Source: Achromobacter pestifer (GTDB lineage: Bacteria > Pseudomonadota > Gammaproteobacteria > Burkholderiales > Burkholderiaceae_B). From it: a stretch of 64,000 bases of DNA. A model generated the notes under the pieces. That model worked only from the letters and a program-made list of their open reading frames with translations. It made no database searches and was not told the origin of the DNA. Positions 54,453 to 64,000 of the stretch are shown piece after piece. A program made the position numbers and the translations under genes. How positions within the stretch are numbered: the stretch's first letter is position 1; each line of letters opens with the position of its first letter. Location of the stretch: positions 1,302,001-1,366,000 of the forward strand of contig NZ_CADIJX010000001.1 in assembly GCF_902859625.1 (NCBI RefSeq). The letters are read 5' to 3'.

Positions 54453-57161
54453 TCAGGCGTATTGCGGGTTGGCTTTGTTCGGGTTGATGCCGTATTTCTT
54501 GATGGCTTCCACCACCTTGGCAACCGGAACCTTGCCTTCGTCTGCCAGCGCGCGCAGGGCGGCAACCACGACAAAGTGACGGTCCACTTCAAAGTGCTCA
54601 CGCAGCTTCGAGCGGAAGTCCGAGCGGCCGAAACCGTCGGTGCCCAGCACCTTGTATTCGCGGCCCTTGGGCACGAACGGACGGATCTGGTCCGCAAACA
54701 ACTTCATGTAGTCGGTCGACGCGATGATCGGGCCTTCCGTCTTGGCCAACTGCTCGGTGACGTAGGCCACTTGCGGGGCCTTTTCCTCGGGGTGCAGCAT
54801 GTTGTGGCGTTCGGCGTCCAGACCGTTGCGGCGCAGTTCGGTGAAGCTGGTGACGCTCCACAGATCCGATGCCACGCCCCAGTCGGCTTCCAGCAGTTCT
54901 TGCGCAGCCATGACTTCGCGCAGGATCGTGCCCGAGCCCATCAGTTGCACGCGGTTCTTGCCCTTGCCGTGCGACTTCAGCTTGTACATGCCCTTGATGA
55001 TGCCTTCCTCGTCGCCCTGGGTCAGACCGGGCTGCGGGTAGTTTTCGTTCATCACCGTCAGGTAGTAATAGACGTTTTCCTGATTTTCCACCATGCGCTT
55101 CAAGCCATGCTGGATGATCACGGCCAGCTCATGGCCGAACGTCGGGTCGTAGGACACGCAGTTCGGGATGGTGGAGGCCAGGATGTGGCTGTGGCCGTCT
55201 TCGTGCTGCAAGCCCTCGCCGTTCAGCGTCGTGCGGCCGGCGGTGCCGCCCAACAGGAAGCCGCGCGCCTGCATGTCACCCGCTGCCCAGGCCAGATCGC
55301 CAATGCGCTGGAACCCGAACATCGAGTAGTAGATGAAGAACGGAATCATGATGCGGTTGTTCGAGGAATACGACGTGGCCGCCGCGATCCACGAGCTCAT
55401 GGCGCCCGCTTCGTTGATGCCTTCTTGCAGAAGCTGGCCGTCGGCCGCTTCCTTGTAGTACATCACCTGGTCCTTATCGACCGGGGTGTACTTCTGGCCT
55501 TCCGGCGCGTAGATGCCGATCTGGCGGAACAGGCCTTCCATGCCGAACGTGCGCGATTCATCGGCCAGGATCGGCACGACGCGCGGACCCAGTTCCTTGT
55601 CGCGCAGCACCTGGTTCAGGATGCGCACGAAGGCTTGGGTGGTCGAGATTTCGCGGCCTTCGGCGGTGGGCTCCAGGACGGCCTTGAAGGCGTCCAGCGC
55701 CGGGGCCTTCAGGTGCTCATCGGCCTTGGCGCGGCGACGCGGCAGATAGCCGCCCAGTTCAGCGCGACGCTCGTGCAGGTACTTCATTTCCGGCGAATCT
55801 TCGGCCGGCTTGAAGTACGGCAGGTCTTCCAGCTGGTCGTCGGGAATCGGGATGCCGAAACGGTCGCGGAATTCGCGGATCGAGTCCAGCTCCAGCTTCT
55901 TTTGCTGGTGGGTCGGGTTCTTGGCCTGGCCCACGTGGCCCATGCCGTAGCCCTTGATGGTCTTGGCCAGGATGACGGTGGGTTGACCGGTGTGGGTGGT
56001 CGCGGCGTTGAACGCGGCGTACACCTTGTGGGGATCGTGGCCGCCACGGTTCAGGCGCCAGATGTCCTCGTCGCTCATGCGCGACACGGCTTCCAGCAGC
56101 TTCGGATGCTTGCCGAAGAAGTGTTCACGGACGAACTTGCCGTCGTTGGCCTTGTACGCTTGGTACTCGCCATCAACCGTGTCTTCCATGATCTGACGCA
56201 GGATGCCTTCCTTGTCGTGCGCCAGCAGCGGATCCCAGTAACCGCCCCAGATCAGCTTGATCACGTTCCAGCCGGAACCACGGAAGTCGCCTTCCAGTTC
56301 CTGGATGATCTTGCCGTTGCCGCGCACCGGGCCGTCCAGGCGTTGCAGGTTGCAATTGACCACGAAGATCAGGTTGTCGAGCTTTTCACGAGCCGCCAGG
56401 GCGATGGCGCCCAGCGATTCGGGTTCGTCCATTTCGCCGTCGCCGCAGAATACCCAGACCTTGCGGTTGCTGGTGTCGGCAATGCCACGGGCGTGCAGGT
56501 ACTTCAGGAAGCGAGCCTGGTAAATGGCCATCAGCGGGCCCAGACCCATCGACACCGTCGGGAACTGCCAGAAATCCGGCATCAGCTTCGGGTGGGGATA
56601 GGACGACAGGCCCTTGCCGTCCACTTCCTGGCGGAAGTGGTTCAGCTGTTCTTCGGTCAGGCGGCCTTCAAGATAGGCGCGGCCGTACATGCCGGGCGAG
56701 GTGTGGCCCTGGAAATACACCAGGTCGCCGCCGTGGCCTTCATCTTCCGCGTGCCAGAAGTGGTTTTGGCCGCAGCCGATCATGGTGGCCAGCGAGGCGA
56801 ACGACGCGATGTGGCCGCCCAGGTCGCCACCGTCCGGCGGATTGTGCTTGTTGGCGCGAACAACCATCGCCATGGCGTTCCAGCGCACATACGAGCGAAT
56901 GCGCGATTCCAGCTCCAGGTTGCCCGGATGCGCCGGCTCCAGACCGGGGGGAATCGTGTTGACGTAAGCGGTATTCGGCGAAAACGGGATGTGGGCACCC
57001 GAACGACGGGCTTCGTCGATCAAGCGTTCCAGCAGGTAGTGCGCGCGCTGCGGCCCTTCGCGATCAAGGACTGCCGCCAGGGCTTCGAGCCACTCCTGGG
57101 TTTCAAGGGTGTCTTCGTCGTTGGCAGCCTGCGGGGCGCCAGCCTGGGCGAAAGAGGACAT
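54453..57161 (-). CDS. aceE: Pyruvate dehydrogenase E1, homodimeric type
   Basis: E1 decarboxylates pyruvate with thiamine diphosphate and feeds the acetyl group to E2. The ATG at 57161 has AGGAG eight bases upstream and gives 902 residues, close to the E. coli protein (887). The ThDP motif GDGEMDEPESLG followed by LIFVVNCNLQRLDG lies at about residue 238. Other conserved parts are VVRANKHNPPDGGDLGGH and KTIKGYGMGHVGQAKNP. The operon order aceE-aceF-lpdA is standard. The upstream region carries two strong inverted repeats. Confidence 0.98.
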   Translation of the reverse strand: MSSFAQAGAPQAANDEDTLETQEWLEALAAVLDREGPQRAHYLLERLIDEARRSGAHIPFSPNTAYVNTIPPGLEPAHPGNLELESRIRSYVRWNAMAMVVRANKHNPPDGGDLGGHIASFASLATMIGCGQNHFWHAEDEGHGGDLVYFQGHTSPGMYGRAYLEGRLTEEQLNHFRQEVDGKGLSSYPHPKLMPDFWQFPTVSMGLGPLMAIYQARFLKYLHARGIADTSNRKVWVFCGDGEMDEPESLGAIALAAREKLDNLIFVVNCNLQRLDGPVRGNGKIIQELEGDFRGSGWNVIKLIWGGYWDPLLAHDKEGILRQIMEDTVDGEYQAYKANDGKFVREHFFGKHPKLLEAVSRMSDEDIWRLNRGGHDPHKVYAAFNAATTHTGQPTVILAKTIKGYGMGHVGQAKNPTHQQKKLELDSIREFRDRFGIPIPDDQLEDLPYFKPAEDSPEMKYLHERRAELGGYLPRRRAKADEHLKAPALDAFKAVLEPTAEGREISTTQAFVRILNQVLRDKELGPRVVPILADESRTFGMEGLFRQIGIYAPEGQKYTPVDKDQVMYYKEAADGQLLQEGINEAGAMSSWIAAATSYSSNNRIMIPFFIYYSMFGFQRIGDLAWAAGDMQARGFLLGGTAGRTTLNGEGLQHEDGHSHILASTIPNCVSYDPTFGHELAVIIQHGLKRMVENQENVYYYLTVMNENYPQPGLTQGDEEGIIKGMYKLKSHGKGKNRVQLMGSGTILREVMAAQELLEADWGVASDLWSVTSFTELRRNGLDAERHNMLHPEEKAPQVAYVTEQLAKTEGPIIASTDYMKLFADQIRPFVPKGREYKVLGTDGFGRSDFRSKLREHFEVDRHFVVVAALRALADEGKVPVAKVVEAIKKYGINPNKANPQYA

Positions 57162-57225
57162 CGTGTGTCTCCTGTTGGGGTTCGTTCGTGACCACACCCG
57201 CTTGATTGTCTACTCGCGGACTCTG

Positions 57226-57256
57226 CATGGTAGCCGGGATCATCCGGGCTACCATG
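57226..57256. promoter_or_regulatory. 31-bp palindrome upstream of aceE
   Basis: CATGGTAGCC at 57226-57235 is mirrored exactly by GGCTACCATG at 57247-57256. The centre also pairs (GGAT/ATCC), leaving one G-G mismatch. It starts 65 bases before the aceE ATG. It may be an operator for a dimeric repressor or a leader-RNA hairpin. The GGT...ACC arms faintly recall the PdhR operator, but the spacing is different. Confidence 0.6.
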
Positions 57257-57373
57257 TCAGGCATGGGTCGGGGCGTTTTTCTAGAGACCTGCTTTGGGTC
57301 GGTTCCCTATCAGCCGGCATTCTAAGAAAGAAGATTAACCGGTCGCAAGGAAAATTTCATGTTGCGGTACGGC

Positions 57374-57390
57374 ATTTCATAATATGAAAT
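57374..57390. promoter_or_regulatory. 17-bp inverted repeat ATTTCATA-A-TATGAAAT
   Basis: Two perfect 8-bp arms flank one base. ATTTCAT also occurs alone 20 bases earlier at 57354. The form is that of a dimeric regulator site. It is about 210 bases before aceE and 125 before the sensor kinase start, so it could serve either gene. Confidence 0.5.
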
Positions 57391-57514
57391 TATGAATGCA
57401 AGCTGAACGCCTCCTGACCGTACTTTTTAGGCCATCCGCCAAAAGCAGGCGTTGATTCCCGGCAATTCCCTTCCAACACGCACTAAAATGCGCGGTCTAT
57501 CTGGCCCGAATTCC

Positions 57515-59269
57515 ATGTCCAGCGCGCCCAAGTCCAATATTCCTACGCCGTTCCACGATCACGCCCGCACCCGCCGCCGCGGCGTGTACTGGGTCACGCC
57601 TGCGATGGTGCTGATCCTCTACATCTGTGTGATGGCGGTGTTCTTCTGGCTGCAACGCATTCATGACGATAGCGTCATGTTTGTCACGATCGACCAGGAA
57701 ATGCGTCAGCAACGCCTGATATGGGTGGTGCTGGCCTTGTCCTGCGTGATCGTCATCAGCCTGTTGATGCTGTGGCGCTATACCCGCTTCCGCTCCGCCG
57801 CCGAGGCCGCCCTGATCGCCGAAACCGGTTTTCGCCGTGCCATGGAGAATTCCATGTCCACCGGCATGCGCGTATTGGATATGGAAGGACGCATTGCCTA
57901 CGTGAATCCAGCGTTCTGCCGCATGATCGGCTGGAACGAGGCCGACCTGATCGGCCGCAGCCCCCCCTTCCCCTATTGGGTGCCTGGCCGCCACGAACAG
58001 CACCAGCACACGCTGGACGTGCTGATGTCGGGCAAGACGCCCAGCAGCGGCCTGGAAGTGGAAGCCCAGCGCCGCGATGGCTCGCGCTTCACGGCGCGCA
58101 TGTATGTGTCCCCGCTGCTGGATCCCAACGGCAACCAGATTGGCTGGATGACGTCGATGACCGACATCACCGAGCCCAAGCGCATCCGCGAGGCCCTGAC
58201 CGCCGCGCACGAACGCTTCATGACGGTGCTGGAAGGCCTGGACGACGCCATTTCCGTCACGGCCGACACCCATGACGGCCTGGAACTGCTGTTCGCCAAC
58301 CGCACCTACCGCCGGGTTTTCGGCGCGCAGACGGGCGGCCACGACGAACTGCTGGCGGGCCGCCGCGGCCGCTTCACCGACGAATCGGTGGAAGTGTTCG
58401 CGCCGTCCGTGCAGCGCTGGTTTGAAGTCCATCACCGGATGCTGGCCTGGACCGATGGCCGTCGCGTGCGCATGCAGGTGGCGCGCGACATCACCGAGCG
58501 CCGTGGCCACGAAGAGGCATCCCGCGTGCAGCAGGAAAAGATCCAGCTGACCAGCCGCCTGACGACGATGGGCGAAATGGCCTCGTCGCTGGCGCACGAA
58601 CTGAACCAGCCGCTGACCGCCATCGCCAACTACAGCATGGGCGCGGTGGCCTTGGTCAAGGCCGGCCACACCAGCCCCAACATGCTGCTGCCTGCGCTGG
58701 AAAAGGCGGCGGCACAGGCCGAGCGCGCCGGCAAGATCATCAGCCGCATCCGCGAATTCGTGAAGCGCAGCGAACCGCGCCGCCAGCGCGTGGCCATCGG
58801 CCGCATTGTCGACAATGCCATCGGCTTTGCCGAAATCGACGCCCGCAAGCGCCGCATCCGCATCGACAGCTTCGTGCCGTCGAACGCGCCGGATGTGCTG
58901 GCCGACCCGATCCTGATCGAGCAGGTATTGCTGAACCTGCTGAAGAACGGGTTGGAAGCCATGGAAAATAGCGAGTCCGACGAACTCAAGGTGGCGGTCA
59001 TCCTGCATGACCAGCATATCGAGGTTGCCGTGGTGGACCGCGGCCATGGCCTGGCCGAACCCGAACGCCTGTTTGAACCTTTCTTCAGCACCAAGACCCA
59101 GGGCCTGGGCATGGGGCTGAATATCTGCCGTACCATTATTGAATCGCACCACGGCCGCCTGTGGGCGGATCCCAACCCCGCCGGCGGTACTATTTTCCGC
59201 TTTACCCTGCCCTGCGCTGCGTCCCAGACGCAGGCCCAGAATGATCAGTCCGAGGAGTTGCACGCATGA
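57515..59269 (+). CDS. PAS-domain sensor histidine kinase, FixL-like
   Basis: A membrane-bound histidine kinase of about 584 residues from the ATG at 57515; ATG 57488 or TTG 57452 are alternatives, and none has a clear Shine-Dalgarno. Two membrane spans (about residues 30-48 and 69-87) enclose a very short periplasmic loop. A PAS domain follows (MRVLDMEGRIAYVNPAFCRMIGW), then a second PAS-like stretch, then the kinase with phosphorylated His361 in LAHELNQPLTAIANY, N-box LLKNGLEAME and GLGMGLNICRTI. The lack of a large periplasmic domain suggests sensing in the cytoplasm or membrane. No haem or flavin site can be read. It overlaps its response regulator by four bases. Confidence 0.88.
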   Translation: MSSAPKSNIPTPFHDHARTRRRGVYWVTPAMVLILYICVMAVFFWLQRIHDDSVMFVTIDQEMRQQRLIWVVLALSCVIVISLLMLWRYTRFRSAAEAALIAETGFRRAMENSMSTGMRVLDMEGRIAYVNPAFCRMIGWNEADLIGRSPPFPYWVPGRHEQHQHTLDVLMSGKTPSSGLEVEAQRRDGSRFTARMYVSPLLDPNGNQIGWMTSMTDITEPKRIREALTAAHERFMTVLEGLDDAISVTADTHDGLELLFANRTYRRVFGAQTGGHDELLAGRRGRFTDESVEVFAPSVQRWFEVHHRMLAWTDGRRVRMQVARDITERRGHEEASRVQQEKIQLTSRLTTMGEMASSLAHELNQPLTAIANYSMGAVALVKAGHTSPNMLLPALEKAAAQAERAGKIISRIREFVKRSEPRRQRVAIGRIVDNAIGFAEIDARKRRIRIDSFVPSNAPDVLADPILIEQVLLNLLKNGLEAMENSESDELKVAVILHDQHIEVAVVDRGHGLAEPERLFEPFFSTKTQGLGMGLNICRTIIESHHGRLWADPNPAGGTIFRFTLPCAASQTQAQNDQSEELHA

Positions 59270-59888
59270 ACACGCCCCACCTGTCGAGCACGGTATTCAT
59301 TGTTGACGACGACGAAGCTGTCCGCGATTCGTTGCGCTGGCTGTTGGAAGCCAACGGCTACCGCGTTCGCGCCTACGCCAGCGGCGAATCCTTCCTGGAA
59401 GACTACGACGCCAGCCAGGTCGGCGTGCTGATTGCCGACGTGCGCATGCCCGGCATGAGCGGCCTGGAACTCCAGGAACAGTTGATCGCCCGCAACGCGC
59501 CGCTGCCCATCGTGTTCATCACTGGCCACGGTGACGTGCCCATGGCCGTGTCCACGATGAAGAAAGGCGCGATCGATTTCCTGGAAAAACCCTTCAACGA
59601 GTCCGACTTGCGCGAGATCGTCGCCCGCATGCTGGAACAGGCCACGCAGCGCGTCAGCAAGCATCAGGCCCAGAAGGATCACGAAGCCATGCTGGCGCGT
59701 CTGACCGCGCGCGAGCAGCAGGTGCTGGAGCGCATCGTCGCCGGCCGCTTGAACAAGCAGATCGCCGACGACCTGGGCATCAGCATCAAGACCGTCGAGG
59801 CGCACCGCGCCAATATTATGGAAAAACTGGAAGTGACCACCGTTGCTGATTTGATGAAAGTGGCCTTGGCCAAACCCGAGGCACATGC

Positions 59889-59892
<4 letters not shown>
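59266..59892 (+). CDS. FixJ/NarL-type response regulator
   Basis: The 208-residue protein has a receiver domain with phosphoacceptor Asp58 in [11 protein letters not shown] and Lys in FLEKPFNE, followed by a LuxR-type DNA-binding helix-turn-helix ([20 protein letters not shown], then [17 protein letters not shown]). It is the partner of the kinase just upstream (ATGA overlap). It also overlaps folD by four bases, an unusual coupling of a regulator to a one-carbon enzyme. Its targets are unknown; the divergent aceE operon is one possibility. Confidence 0.93.
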
Positions 59893-60740
<848 letters not shown>

Positions 60741-60914
60741 TCCCCTCAAGGCAAGCCTGGGCGCCTGCCGCCCGCGCTTGCCCCAGGCGCCCTTTGCGGG
60801 CGCCGCCTCGCCCTTGCATTCGGGCGAATCGCCCTTACCTGACCCTTATGAACTTCGCCGGCACCCAAGCGCTCGCCCTGGGTGCCGCCCGCTATTGCTC
60901 AAGCCGGTAACACC

Positions 60915-62981
60915 ATGACCCAGAACCCCCTGCTCGCTCCCGTCTCCGACCTGGTTGACTATGCGGCCGTCAAGCCCGGGCATATCGTGCCCGCCGTCGA
61001 GGAATTGCTGGGCATCGCTCGCCTGGCCGTCGACCATGCCGCCGATGCAGCGCTGGCGCCCACGTGGGAAGCCGTGGTGGAACCGCTGGACACCGCATCC
61101 GAACGCCTGTGGCGTGCCTGGTCCGTGGCTGGCCACCTGAATGCGGTCGTCAACACACCGGAACTGCGCGAAGCCTATAACGCCGCGCTGCCGCTGATCA
61201 CGGAATTCTCGACCTGGGTCGGCCTGCATGAAGGCCTGTACAAGCAATACCAGCGCCTGGCTGCCGCCCCCGATTTCGCGTCGTGGTCGCCCGTGCGCCG
61301 CCGCATCGTCGAGATGGCGCTGCGCGACTTCCGCCTGAGTGGCGTCGAACTGCAAGGCGCGGATCGCGAGCGCTACGCCCAGATCTCCGACCGTGAAGCG
61401 CAAGCCTCGCAGAAATTCTCTGAAAACGTGCTGGATTCCATCGACGCCTGGTCGTTGCTGGTGGAAGACGAAGCCCGCCTGGCCGGCATCCCGGCGGACG
61501 TCCTGTCTGCCGCCCGCTCCGCCGCCGAAGAAGACGGCAAGCCGGGCTGGAAGCTGACGCTGAAAATGCCGTGCTACCTGCCCGTGATGCAGTACGCGCA
61601 AGACCGGTCTCTGCGTGAGGCGCTGTACCGTGGGTACGGCACGGTGGCCTCCGAGCTGGGTGATGCCAAGTTCGACAATTCCCCGCTGATCGAAGAGTTG
61701 CTGGCCCTGCGCGCAGAAGAATCCGGCCTGCTGGGCCTGGGCACCTTCGCCGCGCTGCGCCTGCAAACCCGGATGGCTCGCGACGCCAGCGAAGTCACCG
61801 TATTCCTGCGCGATCTGGCCGCTCGCGCCAAGCCCTACGCCCAACGCGACCTGGCCGAACTGACCGCCTACGCTACCGGTGAACTGGGCCTGGACAGCCT
61901 GCAACCCTGGGACGTGGCGTTTGCCTCGGAACGCCTGCGTGAATCGCGCTATGCCTATTCCGAAGATGAAGTGAAGCAGTACTTCACCGAACCTCGCGTG
62001 CTGGCCGGCCTGTACGAAGTGATCGAAAAGCTGTTCGACGTGCGCTTGACGGAAACGCCCGTGTCCACGTGGCACGCTGATGCGCGCGGCGTGCGGGTGG
62101 AAAATCCTTCGGGCGGCCTGATCGGCTATCTGTACCTGGACCTTTACGCCCGCGCCGGCAAGCAAAGCGGCGCCTGGGTCGACAGCGAGCGCACGCGCCG
62201 CGTCGTGGCCGGCCATGTGCAGACGCCGGTTGTCTACCTGACCTGCAACTTCTCGCGCCCCAATGGCGATCGCGCGGCCGTGCTGACGCACGACGACGTC
62301 ATCACCCTGTTCCACGAAACCGGCCACGCGCTGCATGCGCTGCTGTCTGAAGTGGACGAGCCCGGCGCCGCGGCATTCGCCAGCGTGGAATGGGACGCCA
62401 TTGAACTGCCTTCGCAATTCATGGAGAACTTCTGCTGGGAATGGGCAGTCGTGCAAAAGTTGTCGGCCCATGTGGATACCGGCGAGCCGCTGCCGCGCGC
62501 CCTCTACGACCGCCTGGTCGCTGCCCGCAACTACCAGAGCGGCATGCAGACCGTGCGCCAGATCGAATTCGCCTTGTTTGACATGCTGATGCATGACCGG
62601 GCTCGTGGCGCCACCATCGCCGAAGTGCTGGCCCTGCTGCAAGAAGTGCGCCAGGAAGTGGCCGTGCTGTTCCCGCCGGCATGGCATCGTTTGCCGCACG
62701 CTTTTTCGCATCTGTTCGCGGGCGGCTACGGGGCGGGCTACTACAGCTACAAGTGGGCCGAAGTACTGTCCGCCGATGCCTACGAAGCCTTCGAGGAAGC
62801 GGCGGCCAAACAATCCGGTAACGCCCTGGGCACGTTGGACGCCGCCACGGGCGCGCGCTTCCGCCGCGAAGTGCTGGCCGTGGGCGGCTCACGCCCGGCA
62901 GCCGAGTCGTTTGCCGCCTTCCGGGGCCGTCCCCCGCGCATTGACGCATTGCTGCGCCATAGCGGAATGAGCGGCAACTAA
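60915..62981 (+). CDS. prlC: Oligopeptidase A (M3 metallopeptidase)
   Basis: A cytoplasmic zinc peptidase that cleaves short peptides. The 688-residue protein from the ATG at 60915 (MTQNPLLAPVSDLVDY) has the HExxH motif HETGH at residues 467-471 (LFHETGHALHALLS), followed by the third ligand region in VEWDAIELPSQFMENF. The end, FRGRPPRIDALLRHSGM, is family-typical. An upstream in-frame ATG at 60882 would add 11 residues. It is separated from folD by 170 bases that hold G+C-rich inverted repeats but no gene. Confidence 0.96.
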   Translation: MTQNPLLAPVSDLVDYAAVKPGHIVPAVEELLGIARLAVDHAADAALAPTWEAVVEPLDTASERLWRAWSVAGHLNAVVNTPELREAYNAALPLITEFSTWVGLHEGLYKQYQRLAAAPDFASWSPVRRRIVEMALRDFRLSGVELQGADRERYAQISDREAQASQKFSENVLDSIDAWSLLVEDEARLAGIPADVLSAARSAAEEDGKPGWKLTLKMPCYLPVMQYAQDRSLREALYRGYGTVASELGDAKFDNSPLIEELLALRAEESGLLGLGTFAALRLQTRMARDASEVTVFLRDLAARAKPYAQRDLAELTAYATGELGLDSLQPWDVAFASERLRESRYAYSEDEVKQYFTEPRVLAGLYEVIEKLFDVRLTETPVSTWHADARGVRVENPSGGLIGYLYLDLYARAGKQSGAWVDSERTRRVVAGHVQTPVVYLTCNFSRPNGDRAAVLTHDDVITLFHETGHALHALLSEVDEPGAAAFASVEWDAIELPSQFMENFCWEWAVVQKLSAHVDTGEPLPRALYDRLVAARNYQSGMQTVRQIEFALFDMLMHDRARGATIAEVLALLQEVRQEVAVLFPPAWHRLPHAFSHLFAGGYGAGYYSYKWAEVLSADAYEAFEEAAAKQSGNALGTLDAATGARFRREVLAVGGSRPAAESFAAFRGRPPRIDALLRHSGMSGN

Positions 62982-63001
62982 GCGCGCGATTCCCCTACCC
63001 C

Positions 63002-63032
63002 ACGGCCCGCCACGCGCGGGCCGTTATTTTTC
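63002..63032 (+). terminator. Terminator of prlC
   Basis: A 9-bp stem, ACGGCCCGC and GCGGGCCGT with a 5-base loop, followed by TATTTTTCC, 20 bases after the prlC stop codon. It overlaps the stop codon of the convergent methyltransferase gene. Confidence 0.85.
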
Positions 63033-63770
63033 CTCGGCCGGCTTGCGCGCCGAGACCACCAGCCAGCGGCCATGCACCGATTGATCGGACCCCGCTTGCT
63101 TCCAGAATTCGCGGACTTCCTCGGTTTCCGCGCGCTTGATCCGCCGCCGGTAATACAACCGCGATGGCACCGCCAGCAGATGCTCGATCATCCGCTTGGG
63201 CTTGGCCTCGTCGACCTCGTGCAACGTGATGTTCGCAAAGCCATAGTGCGACAACAGCAAATGCAGTTGCGGAAAGCTCCAGGGGAAATAGGTGATGTAG
63301 TCCTCTCCCCGCTGGCGGCCGATCATGGGGCGGAAACCCGAATGGAAGCCGCGCAGAAGAAATTGCAGCCGCGACCGGAAATACCACGTGTTCGGTGTCG
63401 TAATGATCAGCGTGCCGCCCGGACGCAACGCTTTGTACAGGCTCTGCACCAGCACGCCGGGATTGGTCATCAAGTGAATGGCCTCGCAGCAGACGGTGGC
63501 GTCATAGTGTTCAGCGACGGTCAGCGGCGTATCCAGGTCGTGCTCGGTCACGGACTGATAACCCGCGCTTGCAGGCGGAAATTGCCATAGGCCAACGCCG
63601 TCCAGCACCACCTGCCGGCCACTGGCGCCAGGCAGCGTGTCGCCCAGCCACCCCTGCCCGCAAGGCGCGTCCAGCACACGGTCGGCCAGACGGCTGCGCA
63701 AAATATCCACAACGACCGGGTAGTACGGATAGTACGGATAACGAAGGGCGGTGCCCACGGCCATGTCCAC
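63024..63770 (-). CDS. Class I SAM-dependent methyltransferase of unknown substrate
   Basis: I start at the GTG at 63770, eight bases after AGGGGA, giving 248 residues. A frame from 63977 would add 69 residues without family pattern. Motif I reads VLDAPCGQGWL, and TVCCEAIHLMTNPGVLVQSLYKALRPGG contains the typical post-motif region in two pieces, with LIITTPNTWYF after it. The C-terminus is Arg/Lys-rich. Similar proteins methylate lipids, quinones or sugars; the substrate cannot be read. It is convergent with prlC and looks like a single gene at this edge. Confidence 0.85.
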   Translation of the reverse strand: MDMAVGTALRYPYYPYYPVVVDILRSRLADRVLDAPCGQGWLGDTLPGASGRQVVLDGVGLWQFPPASAGYQSVTEHDLDTPLTVAEHYDATVCCEAIHLMTNPGVLVQSLYKALRPGGTLIITTPNTWYFRSRLQFLLRGFHSGFRPMIGRQRGEDYITYFPWSFPQLHLLLSHYGFANITLHEVDEAKPKRMIEHLLAVPSRLYYRRRIKRAETEEVREFWKQAGSDQSVHGRWLVVSARKPAEEK

Positions 63771-64000
63771 GATTTGATTCCCCTTGAGACACCAAGTACT
63801 GCCAAGGCGCTGAATGTAGAGCGTCAGCGTGTCCCGGTGGGGCGAAATTGCCAGTTCTCCAACAATATCCAGACAAACTTTCACAAGTCGGTTCGCCCCA
63901 GCGGCATCGGATCTTTGCGCCAGGTCAATCAGCGGGCAGGCGCGAGGCGCGCAACGACTCGGGCACGCCAGGGGCACACCGGCCTTGCGGGTAGAATCCA

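Larger units (their letters stand above)
57162..57514. promoter_or_regulatory. Divergent control region between aceE and the two-component genes
   Basis: About 350 bases without a gene. It contains a 31-bp palindrome at 57226-57256, an A+T-rich stretch at about 57310-57400 and a second perfect inverted repeat at 57374-57390. It should hold the aceE promoter reading left and the sensor-kinase promoter reading right. I cannot fix their -35/-10 boxes. Confidence 0.65.

Noticed and set aside
52902..57191. Very long open frame on the plus strand opposite aceE and aceF
   Set aside because: It mirrors highly conserved aceE/aceF codons in a G+C-rich genome, its translation is low-complexity His/Arg/Gly/Val-rich, and no ribosome-binding site or family motif is present.
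57226..57256. Calling the aceE palindrome a PdhR operator
   Set aside because: The arms are longer and the spacing differs from the known ATTGGT-N3-ACCAAT type, and no pdhR gene is adjacent.

Overview
The window looks like chromosome from a betaproteobacterium of the Alcaligenaceae, most likely Achromobacter or a close Bordetella relative. The reasons are high G+C, the gene order flhDC-motAB-che-flhBAF-flg, an FlhDC/FliA type of flagellar hierarchy, and a pyruvate dehydrogenase operon with an extra lipoyl domain on E3. This placement is inferred from gene content and protein sequence; no database was searched.

Layout. 1-4.8 kb: a partial methyl-accepting chemotaxis protein (MCP), a small lipoprotein and two full MCPs. 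4.9-17.4 kb: the rod-hook-filament-junction genes flgLKJIHGFEDCB on the minus strand, with flgA-flgM-flgN divergent. 17.5-36.4 kb: flhF-flhA-flhB, a soluble-looking MCP, cheZ-cheY-cheB-cheR, an MCP, cheW-cheA, a second CheY, motB-motA and flhC-flhD, all on the minus strand. 36.8-39.1 kb: fliA (sigma-28) and the flagellin gene fliC on the plus strand. 39.2-49.5 kb: an eight-gene minus-strand operon that appears to make and attach a CDP-activated 3,6-dideoxyhexose. 49.7-50.9 kb: a membrane protein of unknown role and a YjfB-type motility protein. 51-57.2 kb: lpdA-aceF-aceE. 57.5-62.9 kb: a FixL/FixJ-like two-component pair, folD and prlC. The window ends with a SAM methyltransferase.

How the genes work together. 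FlhDC would switch on the rod, hook and export genes and fliA. FliA, held back by FlgM, would then drive late genes. I can read sigma-28-like promoters of the form TAAAG-N11-GCCG before flgM, flgKL and fliC, and a weaker one before the dideoxyhexose operon. A shared GCCAAATAA motif lies in the flgB/flgA and fliA control regions and is a candidate FlhDC site.

The most interesting part is the operon at 39.2-49.5 kb. Its first gene encodes a 1158-residue protein that seems to fuse a protein-lysine-methyltransferase-like half to a TPR/O-GlcNAc-transferase-like (GT41) half. It is followed, with ATGA/GTGA overlaps at most junctions, by CDP-glucose synthesis and dehydration genes, the iron-sulfur dehydrase of 3,6-dideoxyhexose synthesis, an epimerase, a reductase candidate and two acyltransferase-type proteins, one of them fused to an alpha/beta hydrolase. 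There is no O-antigen flippase or polymerase. The operon abuts fliC, so I propose a flagellin modification system, possibly combining glycosylation, sugar acylation and lysine methylation. Other points of note are a five-run G-quadruplex motif on the flhD ribosome-binding site, a roughly 400-residue unexplained C-terminal extension on FlhF, and a near-perfect 31-bp palindrome upstream of aceE.
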